DNA of 64,000 nt from Methanoculleus formosensis (GTDB lineage Archaea; Halobacteriota; Methanomicrobia; Methanomicrobiales; Methanoculleaceae), in the NCBI RefSeq assembly GCF_025384765.1, contig NZ_VHLL01000001.1:496001-560000 (forward strand). Direction: 5' to 3'. Shown here one piece after another: positions 33,108 through 41,810 of this stretch (the first letter of the stretch is position 1; every line of letters starts with the position of its first letter). Both the position numbers and the translations under genes were made by a program. The notes under the pieces are model-generated. The model saw nothing but the letters and a program-made list of their open reading frames with translations. It did no database searches and was not told the origin of the DNA.

Positions 33108-35034
33108 TACCGCTGTCCGTCTCGTCCGATCGCTTCTCTTCGTTCCGGCTCTTCTGCCGGGCGGTTGCGTCGATCACGTCGAGTTTTCCTCGTGAGGGAT
33201 CGACCTCCTTCGGGGCGGGGCCGGGCCGGGCAAGTCCCCGGCCGGAAGGCCCATCCTTCGGCAAGGGCGCCCCTTCGCGCACGCGCAGGCCGGCTTCCTC
33301 GAAGAGGTCGTCCTTTGGCCGCTGCATCCCCTGACCGAGCGTAACGTGGTCGCCGGTGAACACCCCGTCTTTCGGCCGCTGCACCCCGTGATCCAGGGTG
33401 CCCGCATCTGCCGAAAGCGCCCCCTCTCTCGGCCGCTGCACGGGCTTTAAGGGTGCGGAATAGGTTATTGCATCGTCTTTCGGCCCTGCCTTCTCGATGG
33501 TGATCCCTTTCAGGCCGAAGGTAGAATTCTTCGGGGCGGGCATCGACGAGGTGACGGAGGCCGATCCGGCGAGATCGATCTCCCTCCCGCCCGGTTTCGG
33601 GGGGAGGATGAGTGCCCCGTCATCCTGTTCCTTCTCGGCTTTCGGGAGTATGTCGATGGTATCGTCCCTGCGCTTGTGGCCGCTCTCGCCGCGGCCCGAG
33701 AGCGAGATCATCTCATCCCTCTCCGGTGTGGTTGGTTCAGCCATGTATCCGGTCTCCTCAAGATATGCCGACTCAAAGGGCGAGGCAAACCCGGGGATAT
33801 CGCTCTCGTCCGGCACTTCAGAGATTGCGCCGGCCGCGAGAGCTTCCCCCTCCTCGCGCAGTCGCGCCTCTTCCTCCATCCTCAGTCGCTCTTCCTCGCA
33901 CTCGAGCTGGTATTCCACCCGGATCTCCCGGAGTTCCTCGACCCGGGGGATGTTGGCGAGCCCCGAGAGGACGATGATGATCCCCACATACGATGTGCTC
34001 TTCACCGGGTAGTCGCCCGATCGCATCTCGAGTCCGGCGATGCTTCGATCGATCCATTTTCGGACGGTCTGGAACCCCTTCATCGAGAGTTCGGCCGAAG
34101 GCCCGGCGATCAGCACCAGCGCCTTGTCGGCGCTCGTAAGATCACAGGGAATCGATACGTCTTCATAGACCGCTTTTTTGGCGAGGGAGATGATCCGTGC
34201 GGCCTTCTCCTGCGAACCCTGGATGAAGTCCTTCAGCGACTGCCGCCGGCGGAAGACGTTTCGCCATCCGGTCGGCAGCCGCTCCGTGGCGTAGCCGACC
34301 GCGACGAACCCGTTTCCTTTCAGGGTGTTGAGGACCTCCCCGGCATCCAGAACGATCTCCGCGACTTCGAGCCCGGATTCGTTGAACTCCCCGGCGCGGA
34401 GAAGGAGGCCGATTTGACGTGCAATTCTCTCGTTGAGCATGTTGTAGTGCGTTCTCGGGTCCGACCCTATGGAGGTCTGGCGCAGCTGGCCCATGACGCC
34501 GGCGTTCTCGGCTCCGGCTGCAGCGGCGGCCGCCTTGATCTTCTGCGACCATGTCTCGTTGTCGAAGAGGATGACAGCATCGACGAGTTCCTGGAGCGCG
34601 TCGAGGTCGTCGGCGGCCTTGGCCGAGACCCGCTTCCCTTCCTCCAGGCACGGCAGCACGGCAAGAGCAAAGATCGGCTCCACGTAGGACTTGCGGATCT
34701 CGGCGATGATGAGCGGCGCGATATCGATGACGCTGCCCCCGAGGCCGCAACAGAGGAGGATGGCGTCGATCTCCATCGTATCCATGCTCTGGAGGCGGGT
34801 CATCACCTCCTCGATATCGATCACATTCGTGACAAGGGCGTGATCGGGGATATCGACTCGCGGGAAGAAGATCCTTGCGGGGTTCGGGAGGTGACGGAGT
34901 TGCAGCAGGGAGTTCGGGTCGATGTCGATCGCTACCGCACTCATGCAGTAGACCTTGCTGCGCTGGTCATGGTCGTAGAGTTGATCCACAACCCTCGAGC
35001 CGGCGCCGCCCAATCCTATCGTCAGCACTCGCAT
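33094..35034 (-). CDS. Atypical tubulin/FtsZ-family protein with long repeat-bearing tail
   Basis: A 646-residue protein. Residues 1 to about 390 align by eye with the FtsZ/tubulin core: IGLGGAGSRVVDQL (G-box, residues 6-19), AVAIDIDPNSLLQL, and CCGLGGSVIDIAPLIIAEI in place of the GGGTGTG signature. The T7-like VLDAGEV stands where FtsZ has NxDFADV. GTP binding and hydrolysis are therefore uncertain. From about residue 390 a charged coiled segment (EEERLRMEEEARLREEGEAL) leads to a disordered tail with three 19-residue repeats and the end DETDSGITWL. The start is ATG 35034, directly before the first strand. It is not canonical FtsZ or CetZ. Confidence 0.75.
   Translation of the reverse strand: MRVLTIGLGGAGSRVVDQLYDHDQRSKVYCMSAVAIDIDPNSLLQLRHLPNPARIFFPRVDIPDHALVTNVIDIEEVMTRLQSMDTMEIDAILLCCGLGGSVIDIAPLIIAEIRKSYVEPIFALAVLPCLEEGKRVSAKAADDLDALQELVDAVILFDNETWSQKIKAAAAAAGAENAGVMGQLRQTSIGSDPRTHYNMLNERIARQIGLLLRAGEFNESGLEVAEIVLDAGEVLNTLKGNGFVAVGYATERLPTGWRNVFRRRQSLKDFIQGSQEKAARIISLAKKAVYEDVSIPCDLTSADKALVLIAGPSAELSMKGFQTVRKWIDRSIAGLEMRSGDYPVKSTSYVGIIIVLSGLANIPRVEELREIRVEYQLECEEERLRMEEEARLREEGEALAAGAISEVPDESDIPGFASPFESAYLEETGYMAEPTTPERDEMISLSGRGESGHKRRDDTIDILPKAEKEQDDGALILPPKPGGREIDLAGSASVTSSMPAPKNSTFGLKGITIEKAGPKDDAITYSAPLKPVQRPREGALSADAGTLDHGVQRPKDGVFTGDHVTLGQGMQRPKDDLFEEAGLRVREGAPLPKDGPSGRGLARPGPAPKEVDPSRGKLDVIDATARQKSRNEEKRSDETDSGITWL
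33271..33441 (-). repeat. Three in-frame 57-base tandem repeats in the tubulin-like tail
   Basis: Units at 33385-33441, 33328-33384 and 33271-33327 encode VQRPREGALSADAGTLDHG, VQRPKDGVFTGDHVTLGQG and MQRPKDDLFEEAGLRVREG. The core (V/M)QRP(K/R)(E/D) is conserved while the rest has diverged, so the repeats are old. They lie in the disordered C-terminal tail. Confidence 0.85.
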
Positions 35035-35392
35035 ACGATTATGCTCCCCGTCCGGTGCCTTCGCATGCCCGGGGTGACCTTTGCCGCGCAAGAAGCATGA
35101 ATATCATCAAGAAGTAATGATGAATATGTGGGCGGACGAACATATACGTTTCTGTGCGGTTCCGGATGGGCGAAACCCGATCAATCGCGAAACTTCCCTA
35201 TTAGAACGTTCCGGTTTAACTTTCCCCTGATGAAGCCTCCTTCAGGGTAAGGGAGGGGAATTGCCTGATGCCCGTTAGAACCCGTTACACATCCCCGTTT
35301 TGCACAACCTGTGCTGTGCGTGACGTTTCGAGAGCACAAAATGGTAATATATTTAACCAACCGCACGTAACTACTCATTGAGGTGCATAGCC
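35035..35392. promoter_or_regulatory. Divergent region with the mer promoter and ribosome binding site
   Basis: TAATATATTTAA at 35345-35356 is the mer TATA box; transcription should start near 35376-35380. GAGGTG at 35380-35385 is a ribosome binding site seven bases before TTG 35393. A short inverted repeat (CCTGA...TCAGG, near 35227-35247) lies upstream. No gene was seen in the rest. Confidence 0.6.
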
Positions 35393-36385
35393 TTGACTAC
35401 ATATGGAATTGAATTTGTGCCCGGATCAATCAACGTCAAGCAGGTGGTGAACTACACCAAGCTTGCAGAGTCGAAGGATATCGACTACGCTTGGATTACG
35501 AACCACTACAACAACCGTCATGCGTATCCGACCCTTGCCATGATCGCGGCAAACACCGACACGATCAAGATGGGACCGGGTATCATGAACACGTTCACCG
35601 ACACCCCGGCAGCCATCGCGTCCTTCATGGCTACCCTGAACGAGATCTCCGACGGACGTGCCGTCCTCGGTATCGGACCCGGCGACCTCTCGACGCTCCC
35701 CAAGCTCGCGATCGCCCCCGCCAAGCCTGTCGCCCGCCTGAAGGAAGGCGTCGTGCAGATCCGCAATCTCCTCTCCGGTGAAGAGGTCAAGAAGACCGGC
35801 AACATGGAGTTCTTCGACTACGACGGCGCGAAGCTGACCGGCGTCACCCTGCCCGGCAAGAAGGGTATCCCGGTCTACATCGGTGCCCAGGGCCCCAAGA
35901 TGCTTCAGCTCGCCGGCGAGATCGGTGAGGGCGCCCTGATCAACGCCTCGAACCCCAAGGACTTCGAGATCGCCATCCCGCTCATCAAGGAAGCGATGGA
36001 TAAGGTCGGCAAGAAGAAGTTCGACGTCGGCGCCTACACCGCCATGTCCATCGACAGGGACGAGAAGAAGGCCCGGAACGCCGCAAAGATCGTTGCCGCA
36101 TTCATCGCCGCCGGATCCCCGCCCGACCTCCTCAAGCGCCACGGACTCAACCTCGACAACGTCGCGAAGATCAAGGAAGCGCTCGGCCGCTTTGACTTCA
36201 AGGCCGTCGGCGGACTTGTCACCGACGCGGAGATCGACGCCTTCACCATCGCCGGAACCCCCGACATGGTCAAGCAGAAGTGCGAAGACCTTGCAAAGTC
36301 CGGAGTTACCCAGATCATCTTCGGCTCGCCGCTCGGCCCCGACATGACCAACTCCATCCGCCTCCTCGGCAAGTACATTGTCTGA
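35393..36385 (+). CDS. mer: F420-dependent 5,10-methylenetetrahydromethanopterin reductase
   Basis: The 330-residue protein reads TTYGIEFVPGSINVKQVVNY at its N-terminus and has the conserved MGPGIMNTFTDTPAAIASFM and GRAVLGIGPGDLSTL of Mer. This enzyme of the luciferase-like TIM-barrel group reduces methylene-H4MPT to methyl-H4MPT with F420H2, a central step of methanogenesis from CO2. The best start is TTG 35393: it follows GAGGTG by seven bases and matches the usual Mer N-terminus; an earlier TTG at 35378 precedes that site. Codon choice is highly biased, fitting abundant expression. Mtd, the preceding step, is at 39616. Confidence 0.96.
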   Translation: MTTYGIEFVPGSINVKQVVNYTKLAESKDIDYAWITNHYNNRHAYPTLAMIAANTDTIKMGPGIMNTFTDTPAAIASFMATLNEISDGRAVLGIGPGDLSTLPKLAIAPAKPVARLKEGVVQIRNLLSGEEVKKTGNMEFFDYDGAKLTGVTLPGKKGIPVYIGAQGPKMLQLAGEIGEGALINASNPKDFEIAIPLIKEAMDKVGKKKFDVGAYTAMSIDRDEKKARNAAKIVAAFIAAGSPPDLLKRHGLNLDNVAKIKEALGRFDFKAVGGLVTDAEIDAFTIAGTPDMVKQKCEDLAKSGVTQIIFGSPLGPDMTNSIRLLGKYIV

Positions 36386-36530
36386 GGCGGGAAAACCCAA
36401 TCTCTTTTTTTACGGCATTGTCAGAGCGTTGACGCCGGTCAGGTGCTCCCGGGCCCTCGCCGTGATCTCCGATACCGCAGTCCGGACAGGGTTTTATACG
36501 CACGGCGCGCCAACCGGAGTGTGAGGGGTC

Positions 36531-37460
36531 ATGTTCACCACCCGCGAGATCCTGACGGAACGGGGAATCCTCCAGTACCGTCAGGAGTGTCTCACCGGCA
36601 TCCGGTGCCGGATCAGCCCCGTCCGGGTCGAGAGGAAGATCGACGCCGCTCCTGCCATGCCTTCATCCCGTGACGGCTGCCCCTTCTGCCCCGGTGCTAT
36701 CGATACCTCCACCCCGACGTTCGAGGACGGCAACCGGCTCCGGTGCGGGGAGAGCGTGACGTTCCCGAACCTCTACCCGTTCGCCGGGCGCCACGTGGTT
36801 ACGGTGATCACGCCCGATCACGGGCCCGGCCGGTTCGGTGTGAAGTCCCTTGCGGACGCCATATCCGGCACGGCAGAGGCCCTCGCTCGGTCTCCTGGAT
36901 ATGCAAGCATCAACTGGAATCATCTCCCATCGGCGGGCGCGAGCATCGTCCACCCGCACCTGCAGGGCATCGCCGACGCGGAGCCCACCCGCCTCGCGGA
37001 GCTCTACATCTCCGGCGGCCGCCGCTATCTCGCCGATCACGGCCGCCTCTACTGGGACGACCTCGTGGAACGCGAACGCTGCTCGGAGCGGTTCCTCTTC
37101 GAGGACGAGATCTTCTGGTCGGCGAACCCCGTCCCCCTCGGCGAGCGGGAGGTGCGGGGGATCCTCCCGGTATCGGCGCTTGACGAACTCGGACCGTATC
37201 TCGAACCGCTGGCCGGGGGTATCCTCCGGGTCGTCGACTTTTACCGGAGCCTCGGCACCTACGCTTTCAACGCCTCGATCTTCTTTGATGCCCCCGGAAA
37301 TGCCGGGCAGGGTCACCGTGCCTTCTGCTCCATCATCGCACGGCTCAACCCGAACACCTTCTCCATGTGCGACTCGGCGTTCATGGAACGGCTGCACCTG
37401 GAACCGATCATCCTGACGCTCCCCGAGGATCTCGGTGCGCTCTTCCGTGAGAAAAGTTAA
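36531..37460 (+). CDS. Galactose-1-phosphate uridylyltransferase-like protein (HIT superfamily)
   Basis: The 309-residue protein has CPFCPG, which resembles the zinc site, NLYPFAGRHVV, and the nucleotidyl-transfer motif ASIVHPHLQG (HPHxQ), which places it with GalT-type HIT enzymes. Archaeal members transfer UMP or AMP between sugar phosphates or act on dinucleoside polyphosphates, so the exact substrate is open. It is followed after 26 bases by an aldehyde dehydrogenase on the same strand and may be co-transcribed with it. Confidence 0.8.
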   Translation: MFTTREILTERGILQYRQECLTGIRCRISPVRVERKIDAAPAMPSSRDGCPFCPGAIDTSTPTFEDGNRLRCGESVTFPNLYPFAGRHVVTVITPDHGPGRFGVKSLADAISGTAEALARSPGYASINWNHLPSAGASIVHPHLQGIADAEPTRLAELYISGGRRYLADHGRLYWDDLVERERCSERFLFEDEIFWSANPVPLGEREVRGILPVSALDELGPYLEPLAGGILRVVDFYRSLGTYAFNASIFFDAPGNAGQGHRAFCSIIARLNPNTFSMCDSAFMERLHLEPIILTLPEDLGALFREKS

Positions 37461-37486
37461 TTTCGCGGCGTACCGACTCTCTTTCT

Positions 37487-38908
37487 ATGACAGAGCCGCG
37501 TGGATTCCTGGTCGGCGGAGAATGGCGGGCGAACACCGATATCCTGGACGTCCGATTCCCCTACACCGGGGAGGTCGTCGGCCGGGTCTGCCTTGCCGGG
37601 AGCGATGACGTCGAAGACGCCCTCTGTTCTGCCGAACGCGGGTTCTCCGTCACCCGGCACCTTCCCGCCCACCGCCGCTCGGAGATCCTCTACGCTCTCG
37701 CCGCTCTCATCCGGGAGCGCGCAGGAGACCTTGTCGATGCGATCGTACTCGAAGCGGGAAAGACCCGTGCTCTCGCTGAGGGCGAGGTCGTGCGTGCGCG
37801 GGAGACGATCGAGGTCTCTGCCGAGGAAGCGCGCCGGATCGACGGCACGGTCCTTCCTCTCGACTGGAACGCGGCCGGGGAAGGGAGGATCGGCTGCCTT
37901 CGCCGGTTCCCGCTCGGCCCGGTGCTGGCGATCACGCCGTTCAACTTCCCGCTCAACCTTGCCTGCCACAAACTCGGGCCGGCCATCGCCGCCGGGAACT
38001 CCGTCATCCTCAAACCCGCGTCGGCCACCCCGATCTCCTCGCTGATGCTCGGGGAGATGGCGCTCGATGCCGGGGTTCCGCCTGAGGCGATCAGTGTCTT
38101 CCCCTGCCGCACCGATCTCGCGGAGAGGATGGTGCGGGACGACCGGATCGCCTATTTGAGCTTCACCGGGAGCCCGACCATCGGGTGGCACCTCCGGGGT
38201 CTCGCCGGCAAAAAACGGGTCGGCCTGGAACTGGGCGGAAACGCGGCCGTGATCGTTCACTCTGATGCCGATATCCTCCACGCGGTCGCCCGTATCGTTG
38301 CTGGAGGATTCTCGAACGCCGGCCAGACCTGCATCTCGGTGCAGCGGGTCTACCTTCATTGGCCGATCTACGAGGAGGCGCTCGCGCTGCTCATCGAGCG
38401 TGTCCGCGCCCTTACCGCCGGCGACCCGCGCGAGCCCGGCACCGACGTGGGCCCGATGATCTCGGAGTCTGCCGCCGCTACGGCGCTTGCAACGGTGGAG
38501 GACGCCGTCGCGGCGGGTGCGAAGGTGCTCGTGGGCGGAACCCGCGACGGCCCGCTCTTCAGGCCGACGGTCCTCGTCAAGACCACGCCGGATATGGAGG
38601 TGAATCGGACCGAGGTCTTCGCCCCGGTGGTGACGGTCGCCCCCTACGAGACCTTCGAGGAGGCGCTGGCGCTCGCAAACGACTCCGAGTACGGGCTGCA
38701 GGCGGGTATCTTCACCCACGACTCCCGGAGGATCGCGCAGGCCTTCACGGAACTCCGGGTCGGCGGCCTGGTGGTCAACGACATCTCGACGTTCCGGATG
38801 GATCACGCCCCCTACGGCGGGGTCAGGGGCTCAGGCATCGGGCGCGAGGGGCCGAGATACGCGATCGAGGAGATGACGGAAGAGCGGATGATGATCTTTT
38901 TGCCGTAG
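37487..38908 (+). CDS. NAD(P)-dependent aldehyde dehydrogenase, possibly lactaldehyde dehydrogenase CofA
   Basis: The 473-residue ALDH has every core motif: ITPFNFPLNLACHKL with the oxyanion Asn, FTGSPTIGWHL, LELGGNAAVIV with the general-base Glu, GGFSNAGQTCISVQRVY with the nucleophilic Cys, and EVFAPVVTV. In methanogens the closest common relative is the lactaldehyde dehydrogenase CofA, which supplies lactate for coenzyme F420. The sequence alone cannot exclude another aldehyde, so the symbol is left out. Its neighbourhood with F420-dependent enzymes mer and mtd is consistent with CofA. Confidence 0.85.
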   Translation: MTEPRGFLVGGEWRANTDILDVRFPYTGEVVGRVCLAGSDDVEDALCSAERGFSVTRHLPAHRRSEILYALAALIRERAGDLVDAIVLEAGKTRALAEGEVVRARETIEVSAEEARRIDGTVLPLDWNAAGEGRIGCLRRFPLGPVLAITPFNFPLNLACHKLGPAIAAGNSVILKPASATPISSLMLGEMALDAGVPPEAISVFPCRTDLAERMVRDDRIAYLSFTGSPTIGWHLRGLAGKKRVGLELGGNAAVIVHSDADILHAVARIVAGGFSNAGQTCISVQRVYLHWPIYEEALALLIERVRALTAGDPREPGTDVGPMISESAAATALATVEDAVAAGAKVLVGGTRDGPLFRPTVLVKTTPDMEVNRTEVFAPVVTVAPYETFEEALALANDSEYGLQAGIFTHDSRRIAQAFTELRVGGLVVNDISTFRMDHAPYGGVRGSGIGREGPRYAIEEMTEERMMIFLP

Positions 38909-38935
38909 GTGGTTGTGGCGCGAGGGAATATCCCT

Positions 38936-39262
38936 GTGCAGTGGACCGTGGAACTATCGCCATTTGGGGAGAGGTGGCTGATGGGTAGAGAGGTCTCCCC
39001 CCGGTCTCTACCTGATTCAAGGGCACTGTCAGCCCCCCACCGCCCGCGCTTCGCGCTCCTCCCGCCCCCAAGGGGGCGGGCAGTGCGTGGCGATTTCACC
39101 TTGAAAGCCGTGTCAGGGTGCTGAAGTCACCCCAAAAAGATCTGTGAACGTTCTCTGAGGTTTCTGCTATCTGTTCTCTATCCTGGACATACGGGGTGAA
39201 ACGACTTCCCATTGGGTATCGCCACTCGGGGGAGGGATCGGGAGGGGGACACCCCCTCCCGG
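38936..39262. repeat. Intergenic repeat element, copy A
   Basis: This stretch shares three blocks with 56523-56722. A GC-rich block at 39031-39118 matches 56523-56610, with an exact 23-base run at 39041-39063 and 56534-56556. Blocks containing TATCGCCA followed by G-runs occur at 38936-38971 and again at 39214-39262, matching 56642-56722. It contains hairpin-forming G and C runs and encodes no protein. Confidence 0.7.
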
Positions 39263-39615
39263 AAAAGGTGTTTTGCGACAACCTCTGATCACAGAAAAGC
39301 GGCAGGTGCAGAAAACGAGATGTGGTTCGCGAGCACCGACCTTCTCAAACTCCTTTCCTTCCGGAAAGCTACCAACTCATGTAGGAAACTATTCGCCTGG
39401 TACCCGTCGGTCACTCAATTTACCACACAGTGGAAGCCTTCGGTCTTCTCGAACTCCGGACAGTTATGTGTCACTCAAATTACGAGTTGTAGAGTTTCGT
39501 GTGGAGATGGTTCATGGAAACCCGGATCTCATCCCATCGTCAACGGAGACAGACGGCACCCGCCCGGACAAGTAAAAGCACTCTACAATCTCGGAAAAAA
39601 GAATTGGTGTTGGGT
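39263..39615. other. Intergenic region downstream of mtd
   Basis: About 350 bases without a supported gene. Two near-identical short direct repeats (CACTCAATTTAC and CACTCAAATTAC, around 39413 and 39473) are the only structure noticed. Confidence 0.35.
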
Positions 39616-40458
39616 TTACTCGGGCTTGCTGATGAGCGCAGTCTTCGAGACGATCTCGCCGGTCTTCTTGTGGGGCTTCCTGATGACCGCGTCCATACCC
39701 TTCTCGAGTTCGCGTGCTTCCTCGCAGAGGACCATCGCCTGGCGCATCATCTCGTGGGCGCTCGAGACGATCGGGATGTACTTCTCCCACTCCTTCGTCA
39801 TGAAGCAGCCCTTGACGTTGACGCCCGCGACCGCCTGCGCGATCTCGTAGGCCGCACGGGCCTTCGCGAGCGCGTAGGGGTTGCTGAACTCGCCGTCGAC
39901 AGCCTTGTCGGAGGTCATGACGACCTTCGGGAGCGCGAGGTCCGCGCCCTTCTTGCCTGCCTTCACCTGGTCGATCACCTTGTCGAGTTCCATCTGCATC
40001 TTGCGGAACGCGCCGGTGACGGCGAGCACCTTGACGAGGTTTCCGTTGTAGTCCGCCATCTCGATGGGGTCGAGGAACTCACGGCGGGCGCCGATCATGG
40101 CGTCGGCCTTCATGATGATGTAGCCGAAATTGCTCGCCTTGAGCGCTTCGAACTGCTCCTTCTTGGTGGTGACGTCGTCGGTGATGACGATGCAGGGGAT
40201 TCCGGCCGCTGCAAGGTCTTCACGGGCCTTTACAGGTCCGGGAAGGACGCCGTTCGGGGAAACGACGATACAGAAGTCGGGTGCCCATGCCTTCATATTG
40301 CTGACCACACGGTCGATATCCTCGGGCTGCAGCTTCGTGCCGGAGGTCGCCATGAAGGTGATCATATCCTCACGGTCGGCGCGCTCATCGAGAAGGAGTT
40401 CGGCCATTACACCGCTGGCAATATTACCCAGTTTTGCAATTCCAACTTTTACAACCAT
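39616..40458 (-). CDS. mtd: F420-dependent methylenetetrahydromethanopterin dehydrogenase
   Basis: A 280-residue protein starting [20 protein letters not shown], diagnostic of Mtd, with [28 protein letters not shown] and [20 protein letters not shown]. It reduces methenyl-H4MPT to methylene-H4MPT with F420H2, the step before Mer. The start ATG 40458 follows GAGAGGTG closely; the frame is open to 40500, but that part lies around the predicted transcript start. The TATA box on this strand (GTTTATATGAG, about 40508-40518) and a palindrome at 40468-40482 precede the gene. It is divergent from tfx. Confidence 0.96.
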   Translation of the reverse strand: MVVKVGIAKLGNIASGVMAELLLDERADREDMITFMATSGTKLQPEDIDRVVSNMKAWAPDFCIVVSPNGVLPGPVKAREDLAAAGIPCIVITDDVTTKKEQFEALKASNFGYIIMKADAMIGARREFLDPIEMADYNGNLVKVLAVTGAFRKMQMELDKVIDQVKAGKKGADLALPKVVMTSDKAVDGEFSNPYALAKARAAYEIAQAVAGVNVKGCFMTKEWEKYIPIVSSAHEMMRQAMVLCEEARELEKGMDAVIRKPHKKTGEIVSKTALISKPE

Positions 40459-40467
40459 ATTAACACC

Positions 40468-40482
40468 TCTCAAAATTTGAGA
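40468..40482. promoter_or_regulatory. Palindrome in the mtd leader (possible operator)
   Basis: TCTCAAAATTTGAGA is a perfect 15-base palindrome (odd centre) at the predicted transcription start of mtd, about ten bases upstream of its ATG. The divergent gene encodes a Tfx-type regulator, a plausible binder. That link is inference. Confidence 0.45.
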
Positions 40483-40598
40483 ACACGATAGTATCGCCAA
40501 GTTCTCATATAAACATTTTGAAATGCCCGCGATAATCCCATCTGGTGATGGGGAGGTTAAGGGAAAGTGTTTAAGTTAAAACTGCCCATATATATTTA

Positions 40599-41003
40599 AT
40601 GAAGCAAGGTCTGCTCACCGATCGCCAGAAGGAAGTCTTGCGGTACCGGAAAAAAGGGCTAACGCAGCAGCAGATTGCCGAGATCATCCACACCTCAAAA
40701 GCTAACGTCTGCACTATCGAGAAAGCTGCCCTCGAGAACATCTCTCGCGCGCGCGAGACGCTCGAGTTCCTCTACACCCTCGATGCCATACACCTCTGTA
40801 CGCTAAAGACCGGCCTCGACCTGCTCAAGGCCCCCGAACTCATCTATGCCGAAGCGGAGAAGCAGGGGTTGAAGGTCAAATACGACACGATCTCGCTCAT
40901 AAACAGGCTCAGGGATGCAAACCCCGAGCGGTTCAGCGGGAGGCAGGTGCGCGAGGATGTCGAGATCTACATCAACAAAGACGGCGATCTCTACTTCGGA
41001 TGA
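40599..41003 (+). CDS. tfx: Tfx-family DNA-binding transcriptional regulator
   Basis: The 134-residue protein has a sigma-like helix-turn-helix at the N-terminus (LTDRQKEVLRYRKKGLTQQQ, IAEIIHTSKANVCTIEKAAL) and a C-terminal acidic domain. This is the layout of Tfx, which in Methanothermobacter binds the promoter of the molybdenum formylmethanofuran dehydrogenase operon. Here the gene is divergent from mtd, so it may control mtd or another methanogenesis operon. TTTAAGTT near 40570 may be its TATA box, giving a leaderless transcript. Confidence 0.88.
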   Translation: MKQGLLTDRQKEVLRYRKKGLTQQQIAEIIHTSKANVCTIEKAALENISRARETLEFLYTLDAIHLCTLKTGLDLLKAPELIYAEAEKQGLKVKYDTISLINRLRDANPERFSGRQVREDVEIYINKDGDLYFG

Positions 41004-41227
41004 TCCGGCCCAGTGAGCGCGCACACGGACTCCGTGCGGGAGCCCGAGCCCTGCGGAGTATCCTCCGCGCCGTGTGGCGTGAACGCAGTCATTCCACCCT
41101 TTCGCTCACCCTTCCATCCCCTCAGCCCGGCGAACCGGTGACGCGCCTGTGGCGATGAAGCAGTCTGCGCAGAATCCTGAAAGATCCAATAACAAGGTTT
41201 ATATCTCATTTTAAGTAATGTTTAAGA

Positions 41228-41730
41228 AACCGTTCTGCACGGTTCCGCCTGGATCCGGGTGATATCCGGCACCGTAAGTGCCTCTGATACCCGGGATGGG
41301 TTCTCAAACTGCATATATCCGGATTGAGGACTCGCGGCGGAGTGTGCAGGAGGTAAGAGACAAGGTCGAACCCTCCTCACGGAGGGCCGATGTCGATATG
41401 GAGTTGTGCTCGTCACAACGGGATGACAGGCTGGATCTGATCGAGACGCTGGGCCAACGCCAGTGCAGCGCGCCCGGTTCCGGGGAGAGTGTCTCCGGAA
41501 GCGTCGAAGTGTCAGGATCTATTGGCGACGACTGGAATGCACCCGATGCACATCGGGACGGCAGAAAGAGAGATCGGTCGAGGCGCACGGAGACGAACGT
41601 CTCTGTGCCTTCACGTTCCGCTGCCTCCATCAACTGTTACCCTTGCGCCACGCCGGAAATGGCGTGACGTTCGATATCCCGCCCCATACGGGTTCGCCAG
41701 AGGGGTTACCGTGCCGGTCCGTCCGGCACG
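41228..41730 (+). ncRNA. Hairpin-rich candidate structured RNA or long leader of the ribosomal operon
   Basis: A TATA box (TTTATATC, 41198-41205) predicts a start near 41228, and nothing downstream looks coding until rpl3 at 41811. Perfect or near-perfect hairpins follow in series: 41228-41244, 41268-41282 (inside an outer 8-pair helix, 41253-41260 with 41289-41297), 41371-41386, 41404-41418, 41478-41500 (nine pairs), 41542-41557, 41585-41608 (eleven pairs), 41649-41666 and 41711-41729. It may be an independent RNA or a regulatory leader. I could not match it to RNase P or SRP RNA. Confidence 0.45.
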
Positions 41731-41810
41731 GCTGCCCGGCGCCACGCATCGCCTGCAGCGAGTCTGCAGTCGATGCCGCACGCTACAACGCATGAAGGGT
41801 TGATTGAGAA

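Noticed and set aside
41278-41667. 129-codon plus-strand frame upstream of rpl3
   Set aside because: No ribosome binding site, no recognisable domain, and other frames are also open here. The hairpin pattern suits RNA better than protein.
41228-41730. RNase P RNA or SRP RNA
   Set aside because: I looked for the conserved GAGGAAAGTC and ACAGAAA elements and for SRP helix 8 motifs and did not find them; a covariance model search would decide.
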